A stretch of 64,000 bases of DNA from [Phialemoniopsis] sp. UDSM-2020 (Eukaryota > Ascomycota > Sordariomycetes > Thyridiales > Thyridiaceae): the NCBI GenBank assembly GCA_018873225.1, contig JAEILZ010000003.1, forward strand, positions 4,650,001 through 4,714,000, given 5' to 3'. The notes beneath the pieces are model-generated. The model saw only the letters and a program-made list of their open reading frames with translations, had not been told where the DNA came from and made no database searches. Below are positions 10,580-22,496 of this stretch, piece after piece; the stretch's first letter is position 1, and every line of letters begins with the position of its first letter. The position numbers were made by a program, and so were the translations under genes.

Positions 10580-12460
10580 ATGGCAGATGTGATCGGTGAT
10601 TCCGCCGCCGGGCAGGAGAAGCCAGCCCAGCCTCCCCTTGATTCCTCGACGCCCGAATCAGAGCTCGAGGGTGGAATCACTAGCGATTCTGGTATCAATG
10701 AGAAGTCCCTCCTCCGGAAGATTGATATCAAACTGCTACCAGCCGTCGGAATCCTCTACCTTCTATCTTTTCTGGACCGCAGCAATGGTAATTACACGTC
10801 GCCTCCCAGCTTGCGGAAATCGCGACTGACTGTCTGGTCTCTAGTTGGAAATGCTAAAATTGAAGGCCTTGCTAAGGACCTGAACATGAGTATGATTCAT
10901 CATGTACCCCCCAAGATGCGTATTTCTGATGAGGCCCTGTGCAGCCGGGAACCAATATCTCACTGGCCTTACTCTCTACTTTATCGGCTATGTCCTGTTC
11001 GAGGTAAGGGGCCATTCAGTGCCTTTCAACAATGATTTCAGTGTTAACATACCGTAGATACCTTGCAATATCATCCTCAAGCGGACGAGCCCTAGGCTCT
11101 GGCTCCCCACGCTGACGATCGCCTGGGGTATCGTGGCGACATTGATGGGTGTTGTTCACAACCTCGCGGGGTTCTTCGTTGCTCGACTCTTTCTGGGAAG
11201 TGAGTACATAACAACAAACAATTCGTGCCCATGGCATTACGCTGACGCACCTTTACAGTCACCGAAAGCGGCTTGTTCCCAGGCGTGGTCTTCTACTTCT
11301 CGATGTGGTATAAACGACGGGAACGACAGTTTCGCATCTCACTCTTCTTCAGCGCAGCAGCGCTTGCTGGGTCGTTCGGTGGTATTTTGGCATATGTATG
11401 GATTCTAATGATCAAAACCTTTCTCATCAGCTGACAGGCATTAGGGCATCGGTTTTATGGGTGGCGTGGTGTGGGAGAACGGATGGCATTGGATTTTCAT
11501 TCTTGTAAGTCTCATTCTCTCACTCCAACGAATAGGTTAACTCATATATGCGTGACAGGAAGGTCTTGCTACTATCATAGTCGCAGTTGCCGCCTATTGG
11601 TTCATCTACAACTACCCAGATACCGCAACGTTCCTGACAGAAAAGGAGCGGACCTTTGTTCGAGCTCGCCTCGCTGCAGACAGCGATGCGACTCACGATG
11701 AGGCCTTTACATGGGCGAACGTGGTCACAGCGCTCAAGGATCCGAAGTGCTGGTTGTACGGACTTAGTTTTCACACCATGAGCCTTCCGCTGTATACGTA
11801 CTCCCTGTTCCTGGTAAGACGATTCCTGAGCAATCCTGTCGCATGAGACAGTTAGACTGACGTCTCACATAGCCAACCATCATCAGCGCCCTAGGCTACA
11901 CAGCCGCCAACGCGCAGCTCCTCACCATCCCGCCCTACGCCTTCGCCTTCATCACGACCCTGACCATCGCCAGCCTCTCCGAGCGCCTGAACCAGCGCGC
12001 CCTCTTCCTCGGCGGCTCCGCCGTCTTCGCGGCCATCGGCTACGCCATCCTGCTCAGCAACACCGACCCCGTGCACCGGCCGGGGGTGTCGTACGTGGGC
12101 ACGTTCTTCGCGGCAGGCGGGATCTACCCGGCGACCGCGCTCGCGCTGTCGTGGCCCGCCATCAACGTCTCGGGCCAGACGAAGCGCGCCGTCGCCAACG
12201 CCATGCAGATCAGCATCGGGAACCTGGGCGCGGTGCTGGGCACGCAGTTGTACCGCGCGTTCGACGGGCCGAGGTACATCGTCGGACATAGCTTTGCGCT
12301 GGGGTACCTCCTTGCCAATGTTGTTGTTTCGAGTCTGTTGTATTGGATTCTGAGGAGGGAGAACAGGAGGCGAGACGGTATTGCTGCTGAGGTCAAGGAA
12401 ATCGGTGAGCTGACGGACTGGCGAGGCGATGAGGACCCGAGGTGGCGGTTCCAGTACTGA
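10580..12460 (+). CDS. MFS transporter, Dal5/anion:cation symporter type
   Basis: Eight exons (10580-10787, 10845-10889, 10945-11003, 11058-11199, 11259-11395, 11445-11504, 11559-11813, 11873-12460) sum to 1494 bases and 497 residues. The start shows the ACS-family signature LLRKIDIKLLPAVGILYLLSFLDRSN, then VGNAKIEGLAKDL, TGNQYLTGLTLYFIGYVLFE and IPCNIILKR. The later FLGITESGLFPGVVFYFSMWYKR is also typical. About twelve membrane segments are expected in the plasma membrane. Relatives (Dal5, Tna1) import carboxylates such as allantoate and nicotinate, so uptake of the cluster's acidic substrate is inferred. It closes the cluster on the right. Confidence 0.92.
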
Positions 12461-12610
12461 AGCCACATGGGATCCTCCAAATGTAGTTCAGGCTCCGGAA
12501 TAGGAAGCTGATGCGAAACATCAAGGTTGTGGGCAATCTCTATTAGTACTAAGTCTCTATTTCGTTATTATCATTACATAGCAGTTCCCTTCCAAGGCTG
12601 GACCAATTCA

Positions 12611-13180
12611 TTACAGGCCGCAGTTGCTGACGTCTACCTGCACTGCATCCGCCTCGACGCGGCCCAGAGCAGTGCCCTGCCCGTTGGTGAGCGCATTCAT
12701 GGCATCGAGCGCAATGTTGAAGCCAGCATCCGCATGGTCGATGGCCAGAACGAATACGGACTGGCCGTTGTAGCTGAGCTGCCAGCATGATCCGCACTAG
12801 GGAAACACATGTTAGTACAAGTTGTTTCCCTTCACTAAGGCCTGTCGGGGGAAAGCAACGGGCCTCAAAATGGGAAATGGAACTTACGTTAGGCGAGTTC
12901 CACGAAGGGTTCGAGATAGCCTCGGCTCCACCGATGTTGGCAAAGCGCGGGATCTCGCCCTGCGTCTGCCAGCCGTAGCGGGTCATAAGGCCGTTCTCGC
13001 CGTCGGAGCAGCTCACGGCCGTCAGGGACCGGCTGCCGTCATCGTAGCCGGTGTCGTAGGAGACTATCAAGCGGTATGAGTACTCGAAAGCGTAAAAAGG
13101 CATCATTTGGGCAACATACCAGTGATCGCGAGCGCCGAGGTGGCGGCGGCGAGGATGCTGAGGCCCTTGAAGATATACAT
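12611..13180 (-). CDS. Cerato-platanin family secreted protein
   Basis: Exons 13180-13120, 13063-12888 and 12796-12611 give 140 residues. A signal peptide ([18 protein letters not shown]) precedes the conserved start [19 protein letters not shown]. All four family cysteines are present (39, 80, 83, 138, two disulfides), as are [44 protein letters not shown] and the terminal NCGL. The family (SnodProt1, Asp f 13-like) is an expansin-like double-psi beta-barrel that acts at the fungal wall and in the apoplast, where it can disrupt polysaccharide and elicit plant defence. It lies tail-to-tail with the transporter and is probably not part of the metabolic cluster. Confidence 0.95.
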
Positions 13181-13979
13181 GGTGATGGATTGTAGGAGTG
13201 TGGTGGTTGCGGTATTGTGTTTTGTTTGTGGCTTTGTTTGTTTGATGATATTCACAAGAAGTTTTCCTACTCGAGGATATTCCAGCCCTTTTATTATGTT
13301 TCGACGAAAAGCAATATCACCACCATCAACATCAAACCGGGTAATTCCTCATGTTCTTGTTGAGGGTCCCACAGCATCCCGTTTCCCGACGTGGGCGCAG
13401 CAATGATACGAAATGCTGCTAACTGATCCTTGGCGTCGTAAGAATAGAGGCACATGGCCAGCGCTTGTCCAAGCAATTTGGCAGGATTTGCTGACAGGCG
13501 GCTTAAAATCAGGATTACCCATGGCACTGGTCCTGTGCACCCTTCGTATTCAACGTTGGGCATGCCAAAATGCGGAGCCGGCTTATGCATGCAGATCCCG
13601 ATCGGCACTTGAAGCCAGGGTGCGACCCTTCGTATTCGCCGCTTGTAGACCCTGTCCACAGCGCCTGCAGCCGCTGTGGTGACATAACCCTGCCTGAATC
13701 TTACTGAATGAATACCACTTCCTCACTGGGTCTCCTGACTCTAGGTCGGCAAACTCGGAACAGCACAGTGATAGCTTGATGAACTGTTGCACATTCAGTG
13801 ACCATGTAAAGCTTCTATCAGCCTCTGTCCACCTTGCTAGCATCCCCACAGGCGGACGGACCAACAAAGTAACGTAACCTGTGGCTGTGGGCGAGATGAC
13901 GCTTCTCGAGGTTCACCACCTCCTACGACACCATGCTCAAACCTCGCCTCGAATCAACTTGCCGTTGCAGATTCAGACT
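13181..13979. other. Intergenic upstream of cerato-platanin
   Basis: About 800 bases cover the promoter of the cerato-platanin gene and the 3' region of the helicase gene. No open frame with recognisable similarity was found. Confidence 0.4.
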
Positions 13980-16349
13980 CTAGCCACCGTTCCGTCTTGC
14001 CCTTTCCCTCTGCAGCTGCTTGAAGAACGCATTTTGTGGCTCTCTCTTCCTCTTTCCAGAAGGATTTCGGCGCCGTTCATGCTCAACCTCCTCTTTTCCC
14101 TCCCACTGTTTTCTCTCGGCTAGGATTGTCTGCAGGAGCTCTCGCCGCTCTTCTGCCGTTGAATATGCCAACGCTGGGCACTGGTCCAGGCCGGGCAGCT
14201 CCGTTATGACCTTGAAACCGTAGCCCTGGTCCGTGAGGAAGGCCTGCCGCTTGCTCGAGTAGTACATCTCCTCTGTGTCCTTGGAGACAAGTGAGTAGAA
14301 GAAGGCGTTGAACCCCTCTTCGTTCTTTCTCTTGGCGCGCAGGATCCGCCCAAGCCGCTGGGCCTCTTGACGCCGTGACCCGTAGTGCGATGAGATCTGG
14401 ATGAGACATGTAGCCTCGGGTAGGTCCAGCGATGTATCGCCAATTTTGGACAGGAAGAGAGTATTGACTTTGGGATTGTGCTGAAAGTTTAGCAGTATGT
14501 CCTCACGCTCAAGTTGACTTGTACCGCCAAAGATAAGGGCCTTCTCGAGCTTGAGCGCATAAGCCTTGAGGGCATATATGTCATCCGAGAAGACGATGAT
14601 CTTATCGCCTCTACTCTCATGATACTGAATAAGGTACTGACAGGCCTGAAACTTATGAGGGTTCATGGCACAGGTTACAGCCTTGTCATGGGAGCTGGAC
14701 TTTAGGTACTGCTCGAAAAATTCCGTCGACATTGGACACCAAACCTCGGCGCATTGTACCTTTGCGATATGGCCTTGGTCGGATAGCTCCTTCCAATTGG
14801 CCTCATATAGCTTTGGTCCGACAAGGAAGTTCAGATCTGAAACCTTATCATCCTCACGAAGGAGCGTTGCTGTAAGGCCAAGCTTGGAGTGCGCCTTGAT
14901 CCTCGTAACTTGTCGAAACATATCGGCGGGCACGACATGTACCTCATCTAGGACCATCAGACCCCATTCGCCATTCGTCAGAAAGTCCATCATCTCTTTG
15001 GCTTTTCGAGACCGCTCCCTGGTCTGTGTAACCATAGCATATGTGGTAATGATAATCCCCGTGCTCCCCGTGAAGATGTTGTCTTTTGAATCGGCTGTGA
15101 ATGCCGTAATATCGGTCGGGCTGATATTGGACCACTTGAGAAACTCATTTCTCCACTGTGTGACTGACGTCGAGCTGGTACAAAGAACAACGGCGCCCTT
15201 TTTGACAGTACAGGCTGCCGTGATGCCGACTAACGTCTTTCCCGCGCCACAAGGAAGCACAATAATGCCGCTTTTCGCTCTCCCGTTTCCAAACATCTTG
15301 CTCAGTGCTTTCTCCTGGTAACGCCTGATCGCGGTGCCCGGTCGGAGGTCAATTTCCAGGTCTGGATTTGTGTGGTCTGTCCTGAAGTCGTACTCTTCTA
15401 ATACTGGATACTGAAGCTCAAGACATCGCTTTCGTAGTGCTTCGACTGCAATATCAGGAACCTCAAACGATGGCACCACATCCGCGTGCTCATCAACATC
15501 CTCGCCCTCTTCATTCAAGATAGCTTGAATGAGACTGTTGTCTGATACTTTCAACTCCAGATTCCGCATCTCGTCCTGCTGAAGATTGTTTGAAGTCTGG
15601 TTCAACTCAGCGGCGTTCTGAAGCCTACAGTCTGTGACTACGTCTGATCCACGGGGCCAGAATGACCTAATGACTTCATCCCTCAACAGTTTCTGCAAGA
15701 CTCCACGGTCGGGACTTTCGATGAAGTACTTCCTATGCTTCAACACGAGTTTCACCTTACCGTGATTCTGGGTACAGATATGGATGAAGTTTCTGACGGA
15801 CTCAGGAAGCGGCAATTTGAGAAACCTATCCAGAGTGCTGATGATGTCCTCGGGCGACAATCCCAACGAGACGGCGGCATAGAGACTATGTGTCGTAAGG
15901 ACAAATTCATGGATGTGACTTGGTCGAGAAAGTGGCTCTGCAACCATGGTGAGCAAGTCTTGCGCCTGCTGAGCCAGCGGGTGGAAGCTTTCCATGATGA
16001 TGCGCCCCTTGTTCGGGTCAATCCAGAGCGGGCGATCTTTGTGGTCTGGCTTCATTTTGAGGTAGGAGAAGTCGTGAGATCCGAACATTCGCGCAAGTCC
16101 CCCGTGATCCGGCTCCCTAGCTCGTGCCAGGTCTCGCTCCGCGCGCCTCCCAGGCATATCGGTGGACAAGTTGATTATGCCTTTGTCCATCGTATCATCA
16201 GTCTTCACATTGATGTGGTTCGCATCCGAATGCTCGTCGCTCCCAGTGATGGTCTTCCGGGTCGAGAAATCCGGCCTGGGACCTCGAGACGTTCTGCCAG
16301 CTTTCGCAGTGCTTGGTGCGCCAGACGACACTTTCAGTTTCGTGCCCAT
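13980..16349 (-). CDS. XPB/Ssl2-type DNA helicase (TFIIH ATPase), divergent
   Basis: A single open frame of 789 residues. The N-terminal XPB region includes [20 protein letters not shown] and [13 protein letters not shown]. The helicase core follows: Walker A LPCGAGKT near residue 368, DEVHVVPA near 467, the RED motif [11 protein letters not shown], and motif [23 protein letters not shown] is the 3'-5' translocase subunit of TFIIH for promoter opening and nucleotide excision repair. Several normally invariant spots differ (for example [22 protein letters not shown], and a residue fewer before KAHSKLGL), and there is no intron. It may be the only copy in a variable lineage or a second paralogue. 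Confidence 0.93.
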   Translation of the reverse strand: MGTKLKVSSGAPSTAKAGRTSRGPRPDFSTRKTITGSDEHSDANHINVKTDDTMDKGIINLSTDMPGRRAERDLARAREPDHGGLARMFGSHDFSYLKMKPDHKDRPLWIDPNKGRIIMESFHPLAQQAQDLLTMVAEPLSRPSHIHEFVLTTHSLYAAVSLGLSPEDIISTLDRFLKLPLPESVRNFIHICTQNHGKVKLVLKHRKYFIESPDRGVLQKLLRDEVIRSFWPRGSDVVTDCRLQNAAELNQTSNNLQQDEMRNLELKVSDNSLIQAILNEEGEDVDEHADVVPSFEVPDIAVEALRKRCLELQYPVLEEYDFRTDHTNPDLEIDLRPGTAIRRYQEKALSKMFGNGRAKSGIIVLPCGAGKTLVGITAACTVKKGAVVLCTSSTSVTQWRNEFLKWSNISPTDITAFTADSKDNIFTGSTGIIITTYAMVTQTRERSRKAKEMMDFLTNGEWGLMVLDEVHVVPADMFRQVTRIKAHSKLGLTATLLREDDKVSDLNFLVGPKLYEANWKELSDQGHIAKVQCAEVWCPMSTEFFEQYLKSSSHDKAVTCAMNPHKFQACQYLIQYHESRGDKIIVFSDDIYALKAYALKLEKALIFGGTSQLEREDILLNFQHNPKVNTLFLSKIGDTSLDLPEATCLIQISSHYGSRRQEAQRLGRILRAKRKNEEGFNAFFYSLVSKDTEEMYYSSKRQAFLTDQGYGFKVITELPGLDQCPALAYSTAEERRELLQTILAERKQWEGKEEVEHERRRNPSGKRKREPQNAFFKQLQRERARRNGG

Positions 16350-17099
16350 GAGGAGAGTGTAATGCTCCTCAATGCGGACTGCGTTCTTAATTGGCCAACA
16401 TCAGAAGTGAGCTTCGCTATTAAGGTGTCGTGGAAACAGGGTGGATAGACAAAGAGATAAAGGAGAAAGCTAGCTGCTGGCTTGAGAGATTCAAAAGTTG
16501 TCAAAGAACAAAGAAGGGGTTGCATTAAGTAATCAGTTTCATTATCATTACATCTGGGAGAGATCTCGGGGACTTGGGTTGGTGTGAGGGGAAATTTGCT
16601 GTTGCCTTGTCAGAAACGTGCACATTTGCTGCGGGGTTGAGATGGTTGGGCGAAATTCCCCTTGACAACACTATCTGGGGATATCTACCCTATACGATGC
16701 ATAATCCTATACATAGTGCTCTGTAAGCCTCGCTAATCCCAGCTCAGCCGCATCGAACAAGGTAGCGGTCGCCTCCCATCATCAAATCCAGTGCATCTCT
16801 CATTCTTTCCCCTCACCTCACTCAGACATCATTCTCATAACCGTATCGCTAGCCCCTTTCATCAGTCCTCAAGAAGCCTTGACTTAATATCAACCATTGG
16901 AACATCTCACGAATATACTCCATGTTCTGCTACGCGGCGGACACGTGAAGCATATGCTCCATGCTCTTTTAAAACACCTATCGATACGACAATACAGCTC
17001 CACCAGCATCGCGTATAAGACTACTGGACATCTTCTGCCCGTCGCTGCTCGCTCTTTGAATCCTTGGTTACTTGGTCTTATCCGGCGCCAAAAGTCGCG
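16350..17099. other. Divergent intergenic, XPB to HET gene
   Basis: A 750-base shared upstream region holds promoters for both neighbours and a CT-rich leader before the HET start. Nothing else is recognised. Confidence 0.4.
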
Positions 17100-18974
17100 A
17101 TGGGTAAAAGACAGCGGCAAAGACCAAAAAAGCCACCACCGCGCCGACGAGCTCGGTACATCTATAATGCCCTGCCTCAAGGCCGATATACCCGGATCTT
17201 CACCCTCGATAGCGGCACTGGCGATGATCCCCTGTCGGGCCAGCTTCGCACCATCCCGCTAGATGAGATGGAGAACGTCGAGGCTATATCCTATGTCTGG
17301 GGCAGTACGGTGAACAAAAAGACCGTATTGATTGGCGACATGCGTCTCGCCATCACCCAAAACCTTGACTACGCCTTGCGCAGCCTCCGTCTCGCCGATG
17401 CTCCGCGGATTTTATGGGCGGACGCTATCTGCATGAACCAGAAGAATAAGAAGGAACGCGGTCATCAAGTCAGACTCATGGGAGATATATATCGTAAGGC
17501 CACACAGGTCTTGATATGTGTCGGCCCTGACGAACACAACGAGGCCGGCGTTGTGAAATCGCTTGTAACAGATGTTGACATTATGATCAAGCGAGTCTTG
17601 GAGAACCACACAAGTACGGCAATGGGCAGTTTTCCATGGTCAGAGCATGATGATGATTCATTGCTGAAAGACGAGCGGTGGGAGTCGTTGAATCGCCTAT
17701 CTCGTCTCGAGTGGTTCCGACGAGGCTGGGTGGTGCAGGAGGCTGGTCTTGCGCAGCAGGCTGACATTGTCTGGGGCGAGGACAACATCGACTGGCTCTT
17801 GTTTGTGCAAGCAGATCTTTGGCTAAGAACCAGGGCCCCTTACAGTCAGGGTTCGTTGCCAAGCTTGCACCGGCTGAAATTCTACAAACAGCGCAATTCC
17901 CTGACAAGATTGTGGGGCTGGTTGCTAGTTGATGATGGGCTTGAAATACTAGATTCGGCGAGGTATTTATCTCTGGGTGACAGAAGAGATCATCTTTTCG
18001 CCTTCATTGGTCTCGTCAAAGAATACGCCAGAAATGGTCTCGGGAATATTGAGCCGGACTACACGCGATCAGAACACGAGATATTCGTCGACTTTGCGAA
18101 ACAGCATCTGCAGTTCACTGGGGATCTCAGGTTGATTCATTTTGCCTGTACAAATCGAGAAAGGAGTCCTGAGAATAAAGGATGGCATTTCAATCCTTCT
18201 TGGGTACCTCGCTGGGATACCTATCTTCCTCATCGTTCCTTTCTGAAGATACACAAGCCGTTCAGGCTGAGTGCAGAAGATGGAACATGGACCCAGCCTC
18301 AGTTCCGTTCAAGTTCAGAGGGCAAGTTGGACCTGCTCGTTGTTCGGGGCGTTATGCTTGGCACCTTCAGATACCTTCGTCGGCACGAGCCGTCATCTAA
18401 ACAACATTCCATATCACACACTCTTGTGCAGATTTGGAATGACATCTCGCACATGAAACTTGCATCTCTATACGACAGAGAAGCACTACCTTTGGCCTTC
18501 ATAACGTGCTGCAGTACTTCGTTGTTGATATGGGGTACCAACTACGAGTTACAAGGCTGGCAAGCCTACTTGCAGCATCTTGTACACCTGGGTGCCGACA
18601 TGGTCTTGGACGCCACATATCCACCAGGAAAAGGGCGTGATGATCTGATTCGGTTGGGTGAGGCAAGGTTTGAAAGCATATTCCAAGGCAGGCAATTCGC
18701 CGTCACCAAGCGGGGCTACCTCGCCTTGGTCCCAGACCATGCGTGCCTCGATGACGTTCACTGCATTCTCTTTGGTGCTTATTTGCCGTCTGTCTTGCGC
18801 AGAGAGAGTGATGGCACCGTGAGACTAGTCGGCGATGCGTTCACCCCCGGAAATGGATTTTGGGACCATTCTGACGTCCCTGGATTAAGATACTCATACC
18901 GCCTTGGAACAGAAAACAGTAAAGATTGGTTGAAATGGGGTGATGTGGAGGAGCAGGAGATAGTCATATGCTGA
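17100..18974 (+). CDS. HET-domain (heterokaryon incompatibility) protein
   Basis: One exon of 624 residues from ATG 17100; upstream in-frame extension would need TTG. After a basic N-terminus the HET domain (about residues 60-220) shows the canonical blocks AISYVWGS, RILWADAICMNQKNKKERGHQV, MGDIYRKATQVLICVG and FRRGWVVQEAG. The C-terminal half carries the usual follow-on elements (DRRDHLFAFIGLVKEY) and ends with a segment about a stored variable and display of a value, as in many HET proteins (QFAVTKRGYLALVP, DGTVRLVGDAF). HET domains, which are TIR-like, trigger cell death on non-self recognition. No partner gene such as a STAND or SesB-like gene sits next to it. Confidence 0.93.
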   Translation: MGKRQRQRPKKPPPRRRARYIYNALPQGRYTRIFTLDSGTGDDPLSGQLRTIPLDEMENVEAISYVWGSTVNKKTVLIGDMRLAITQNLDYALRSLRLADAPRILWADAICMNQKNKKERGHQVRLMGDIYRKATQVLICVGPDEHNEAGVVKSLVTDVDIMIKRVLENHTSTAMGSFPWSEHDDDSLLKDERWESLNRLSRLEWFRRGWVVQEAGLAQQADIVWGEDNIDWLLFVQADLWLRTRAPYSQGSLPSLHRLKFYKQRNSLTRLWGWLLVDDGLEILDSARYLSLGDRRDHLFAFIGLVKEYARNGLGNIEPDYTRSEHEIFVDFAKQHLQFTGDLRLIHFACTNRERSPENKGWHFNPSWVPRWDTYLPHRSFLKIHKPFRLSAEDGTWTQPQFRSSSEGKLDLLVVRGVMLGTFRYLRRHEPSSKQHSISHTLVQIWNDISHMKLASLYDREALPLAFITCCSTSLLIWGTNYELQGWQAYLQHLVHLGADMVLDATYPPGKGRDDLIRLGEARFESIFQGRQFAVTKRGYLALVPDHACLDDVHCILFGAYLPSVLRRESDGTVRLVGDAFTPGNGFWDHSDVPGLRYSYRLGTENSKDWLKWGDVEEQEIVIC

Positions 18975-20025
18975 ACCAGCTTTCTTGAACGGTCTTACAG
19001 ACCTCATTCACTCAAGGGGATCACAGTTGGAAGTGCTTTCAATGCAAAGGACAAGCGACTATACCAGATAAATAATATTACAGATAGAACATGCCAAGTC
19101 TCATTTTATTCCCGAATTCTCTCAGCATGTGTTACACTCTAAATCAGCCATACTCCTAAAAGTAATGAACGCAGTCTCTCTTTTGATAGAAATCGATTAC
19201 GAGAAAAGGGGCTCCCTAGAAAACCTGGATTTAGATGATGACGGCACCAATCCAGAGAGCAGAGAACGAAGAGGAGGAATGGCGAGAGTAAGAGAAAATC
19301 TTATAGACTACGATGCGACTTATCCATGTTTGCTTGCCCGATCGCATGTTATCTCAAGAACACGCAAAACCACCTACAGATAGCCTCGCAGAAGGCGATG
19401 TTACACCCGCGAGCTCGCCGTAATGAACAATGCTGTACTGCGTAGGCCACTGGGTGCTCGTGCTTTTACACAACCCTCTAACGTTAGTGCCATGCGCGCG
19501 CAGAACCACACTCCCGACCACACCATTGACGAATGAACCACAAGATTCAGGGCGATAAACGCCCAGCAGAATGCCCTAATGCAGGCAATGCCCGCGGCGG
19601 GCGAACAGGCGATGCAGTCAAGCCATTGGGTGCTGACCAATAGGCGGGCGCAGCAGGGGTGGCGACAGGGATCACGGCGGGGACTTGCAGTGGCGGAGCC
19701 TCTGCCATCTGCCCTTTGGTGGCATTCGACGACAAGGCAAGGCAATCATATGCTTCTTGTGGCCGGTCGGCTCGAGGACTAGTTCGTGGAATCATTCTTC
19801 TCCTTCTTCCCCTTTGCTTTTTACCATATTGTACGTGTTGAGGAAAGGAAAACGGCAAACGCGAGCACGTTTCAGGGCACCGAAAGCACTTACCTCACGA
19901 ACCTAGGACCTTCGACGTCGGCACTCACCCCATCTCCCTCTCTGAGCGAACCACCATATCCCCAAATCGCCACTGCCAATCGACATTGTGAGTGATGCTT
20001 CGCAATCGAGGCATCTTCTCTCAAC
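18975..20025. other. Intergenic, HET gene to lipase gene
   Basis: About 1.05 kb with only short overlapping frames of compositionally biased sequence. It presumably holds the HET 3' UTR and the lipase promoter and leader. Confidence 0.4.
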
Positions 20026-21908
20026 ATGGGATTCTTCAGCCGCTCCAAGAAACCCGATCAGCCTCGCCCAGGGCCGCCGCCCGGCCCCGGATTCGGCCCT
20101 CATAACCTCGGACTTGACCTCAGCTCTCCTCCACCTCTACCACCACCTCAAAGCTACCCCCCGCAAGCATGGCCGACCCAGTATCAAAACGCACCACCAC
20201 CGCCCATCATCGTGAACCAGCACTACCACTTCACACCGTCGCCAGGACCAGGACCTGGACCGGCTCCCCCATCGCGTCTACCCTACGTCAGCACCGCCGC
20301 CGCCGTGAGCAAGCTCAAGCTCGGCTCCGTCGTCGACCTCGCCAATGAAGCCTTTGACGAAGGGCTCTCGCGCTGCCAGGGCTACAGCTCGCAGGTAGTC
20401 GGCCGCAGCAGCACCATGGTCGACGACATCTCAGCCAGTCTCAGCGATGTTCTGACCATGATCGACTGCGACCGGTACCGCGGCAACGAGCGGGCTCTGT
20501 TCGTCTACCAGCAGCCGCCGCAGCAGCAGCATATGTTGCTGCCTCCGCCAATGCCGATGGTCTCCAACCACGAGACGACGGGCGAGCGCTCACTAGGCTT
20601 CGGTAGCAGCAGCAATAGCAAGAAGAAAGACAAAAAGGACCGGCGGCAGAGGGAGCACCCCAAGACCAAGGGAGACCAGGTCGCCACCATTGCCGGGTCG
20701 GGGCACTACTTCTCAAAGGTCGACTTGTACGCCAATTCAAGACTTCCCATGAACCTGCCTCCTCTCAAACTGTAAGCACCCTTTCAAGCCCCTAACCCAC
20801 AGTCAGCCACTGCATCAGTCATCTCACATACCCGCACAGATACATGCCCACCTACCCCCTCCTCTGCCTAGCAGCCCAGTACTCAGAGCGCGTGTACGAC
20901 CGGCCCACAGGCCCCGAGCGCGCCGCCCACGTCGACTCGTCCTGGCGCACGGGGACCAAAGCCATGGTCATAAAATCCGTGCCCATGGACGACGTCGACA
21001 CCATCGTCTTCGCCATCCGCGGCACCGCCACCTTCGCCGACTGGGCCGTCAACCTCAACATGGCGCCCGTGAGCCCCGGCGGGTTCCTCGACGACCCAGG
21101 CAACCTCTGCCACGCGGGCTTCCTCTCCGTCGCCCGCAAGACCGTCGCCCCCGTCGCCGCGCGCCTGCGACAGCTCCTGCAGGAGGACCCCGGTCGGGCG
21201 TCGAGCTCCCTGCTCATCACGGGCCACTCAGCCGGCGGCGCCGTAGCGGCCCTGCTGTACTGCCACATGCTCGCGACGACCGTGGACTCGGAGCTCAGCA
21301 CGCTGGCGGGCTGCTTCCGGCGCGTGCACTGCGTCACCTTCGGCGCGCCGCCCGTATCGCTGCTGCCGCTGCAGAAGCCCCCTGGCAGGCCCGAGCTCAA
21401 GAAGAGCCTGTTCCTCTCGTTCGTCAACGAGGGCGACCCCGTCTGCAGGGCCGACAGGGCGTACGTGCGCTCCCTGCTCGACCTCTTCGCCGCGCCGGCG
21501 CCCGCGACGACCACCGCTCTCCCTCAGGCCGGGGCCCTGGCATCAGCGGGCCTAGCGCTCGCCCAGCCACACAAGTCCAAGTCCAAATCTTCGCTCGCGT
21601 CCACCTCGAGCAGCAATAGAAAGAAGCGCAACCCGACCGCCCCGAAGCCCGTGTGGCCCGTGCCGGACAGCGTGCTCAGCAACGCGGGCCGCATCGTCGT
21701 CCTGCGTTCCGGGCAGCACCACAGCAGCGCCGGAGGCAAGAAGACGGTAGAGCAAAGACTAGACGAGGGCGTCGTGGCGCAGGTCGCGACGGACGAGCAG
21801 CTGCGGAGCGTCATCTGGGGCGACCCCGTGTGCCACGTCATGCGCCTGTACGCCGGGCGGATCGAGACGCTCGCCGTCGGGGCGGTCACGGCGCAGGGTG
21901 ATTGGTAG
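20026..21908 (+). CDS. Class 3 lipase-domain protein
   Basis: Exon 1 is 20026-20771 and exon 2 is 20840-21908 (604 residues). Residues 1-100 are Pro-rich and disordered (PPPGPGFGP, PPPLPPPQSYPP), with no signal peptide. The lipase_3 alpha/beta-hydrolase domain spans about 250-455 and has TIVFAIRGTATFADWAVNL, the nucleophile elbow ITGHSAGG (Ser379), a likely catalytic Asp in FVNEGDPV and a likely His in VCHVMRLYAG. A Lys/Ser-rich insert separates the last two. The domain hydrolyses acylglycerols or phospholipids; the N-terminus suggests an intracellular protein rather than an exported lipase. The C-rich coding strand creates long antisense frames that I regard as shadows. Confidence 0.92.
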
Positions 21909-22496
21909 CGGAGGGGAGAGAAGGGAATGATGATGATCAAGTTGTGGCGCTTTGGTTTCTTTTGTTCGGAAGGCCGCAATTTCTATGATACCAGGTACCT
22001 TGTTTGCAGGCGTTTTGAATGCTTTATTGATATGGGCGACCATCCATGGATGGACGATGGGAGCTCCGGCGGACGAGATAGATGGACTCAACTGAATGGT
22101 ACTGCCAGCATATCACTGTAACTTGATTAGTAGAGGGGTTCCTCTGGGCCTGGATGCCCAGGGCAAAAGCCCTTCACAATGTACAGCATCTCAAATCATA
22201 TCACAATTGACACATTACATCACCAGACACTGTCAAGTTAAGATCAAAAGAACTTTTGCATTGTGCACATGCCACTAATCCGAAGTCTACCGAGCTCCAC
22301 TACCACACGATGCTCGTCTCCTGGCACCACCTATCAGGCACAAACGCTTGACGGCAGGCCTAGGAGATGAAACACCACGGGGTCCGAGCCAAGAAGGGCC
22401 AGAGGGAAAAGCCACACCCATCACAACACACAGCAAAGATAACAAAAAGCAAAGCGCAGTCCATGAAAGCAAGAGGCCGTCTTCCACATCCGTCCG
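21909..22496. other. Convergent 3' intergenic
   Basis: A 588-base interval lies between the lipase and acrB stop codons, which face each other. It probably consists of the two 3' UTRs; no gene is seen. Confidence 0.4.

Noticed and set aside
16500..16900. Search for a partner gene (NLR/STAND or SesB-like) beside the HET gene
   Set aside because: The flanking sequence holds only the XPB gene and non-coding DNA.
20852..21979. Long minus-strand frames opposite the lipase gene
   Set aside because: They mirror a GC-rich coding strand with strong third-position bias and have no domain similarity.
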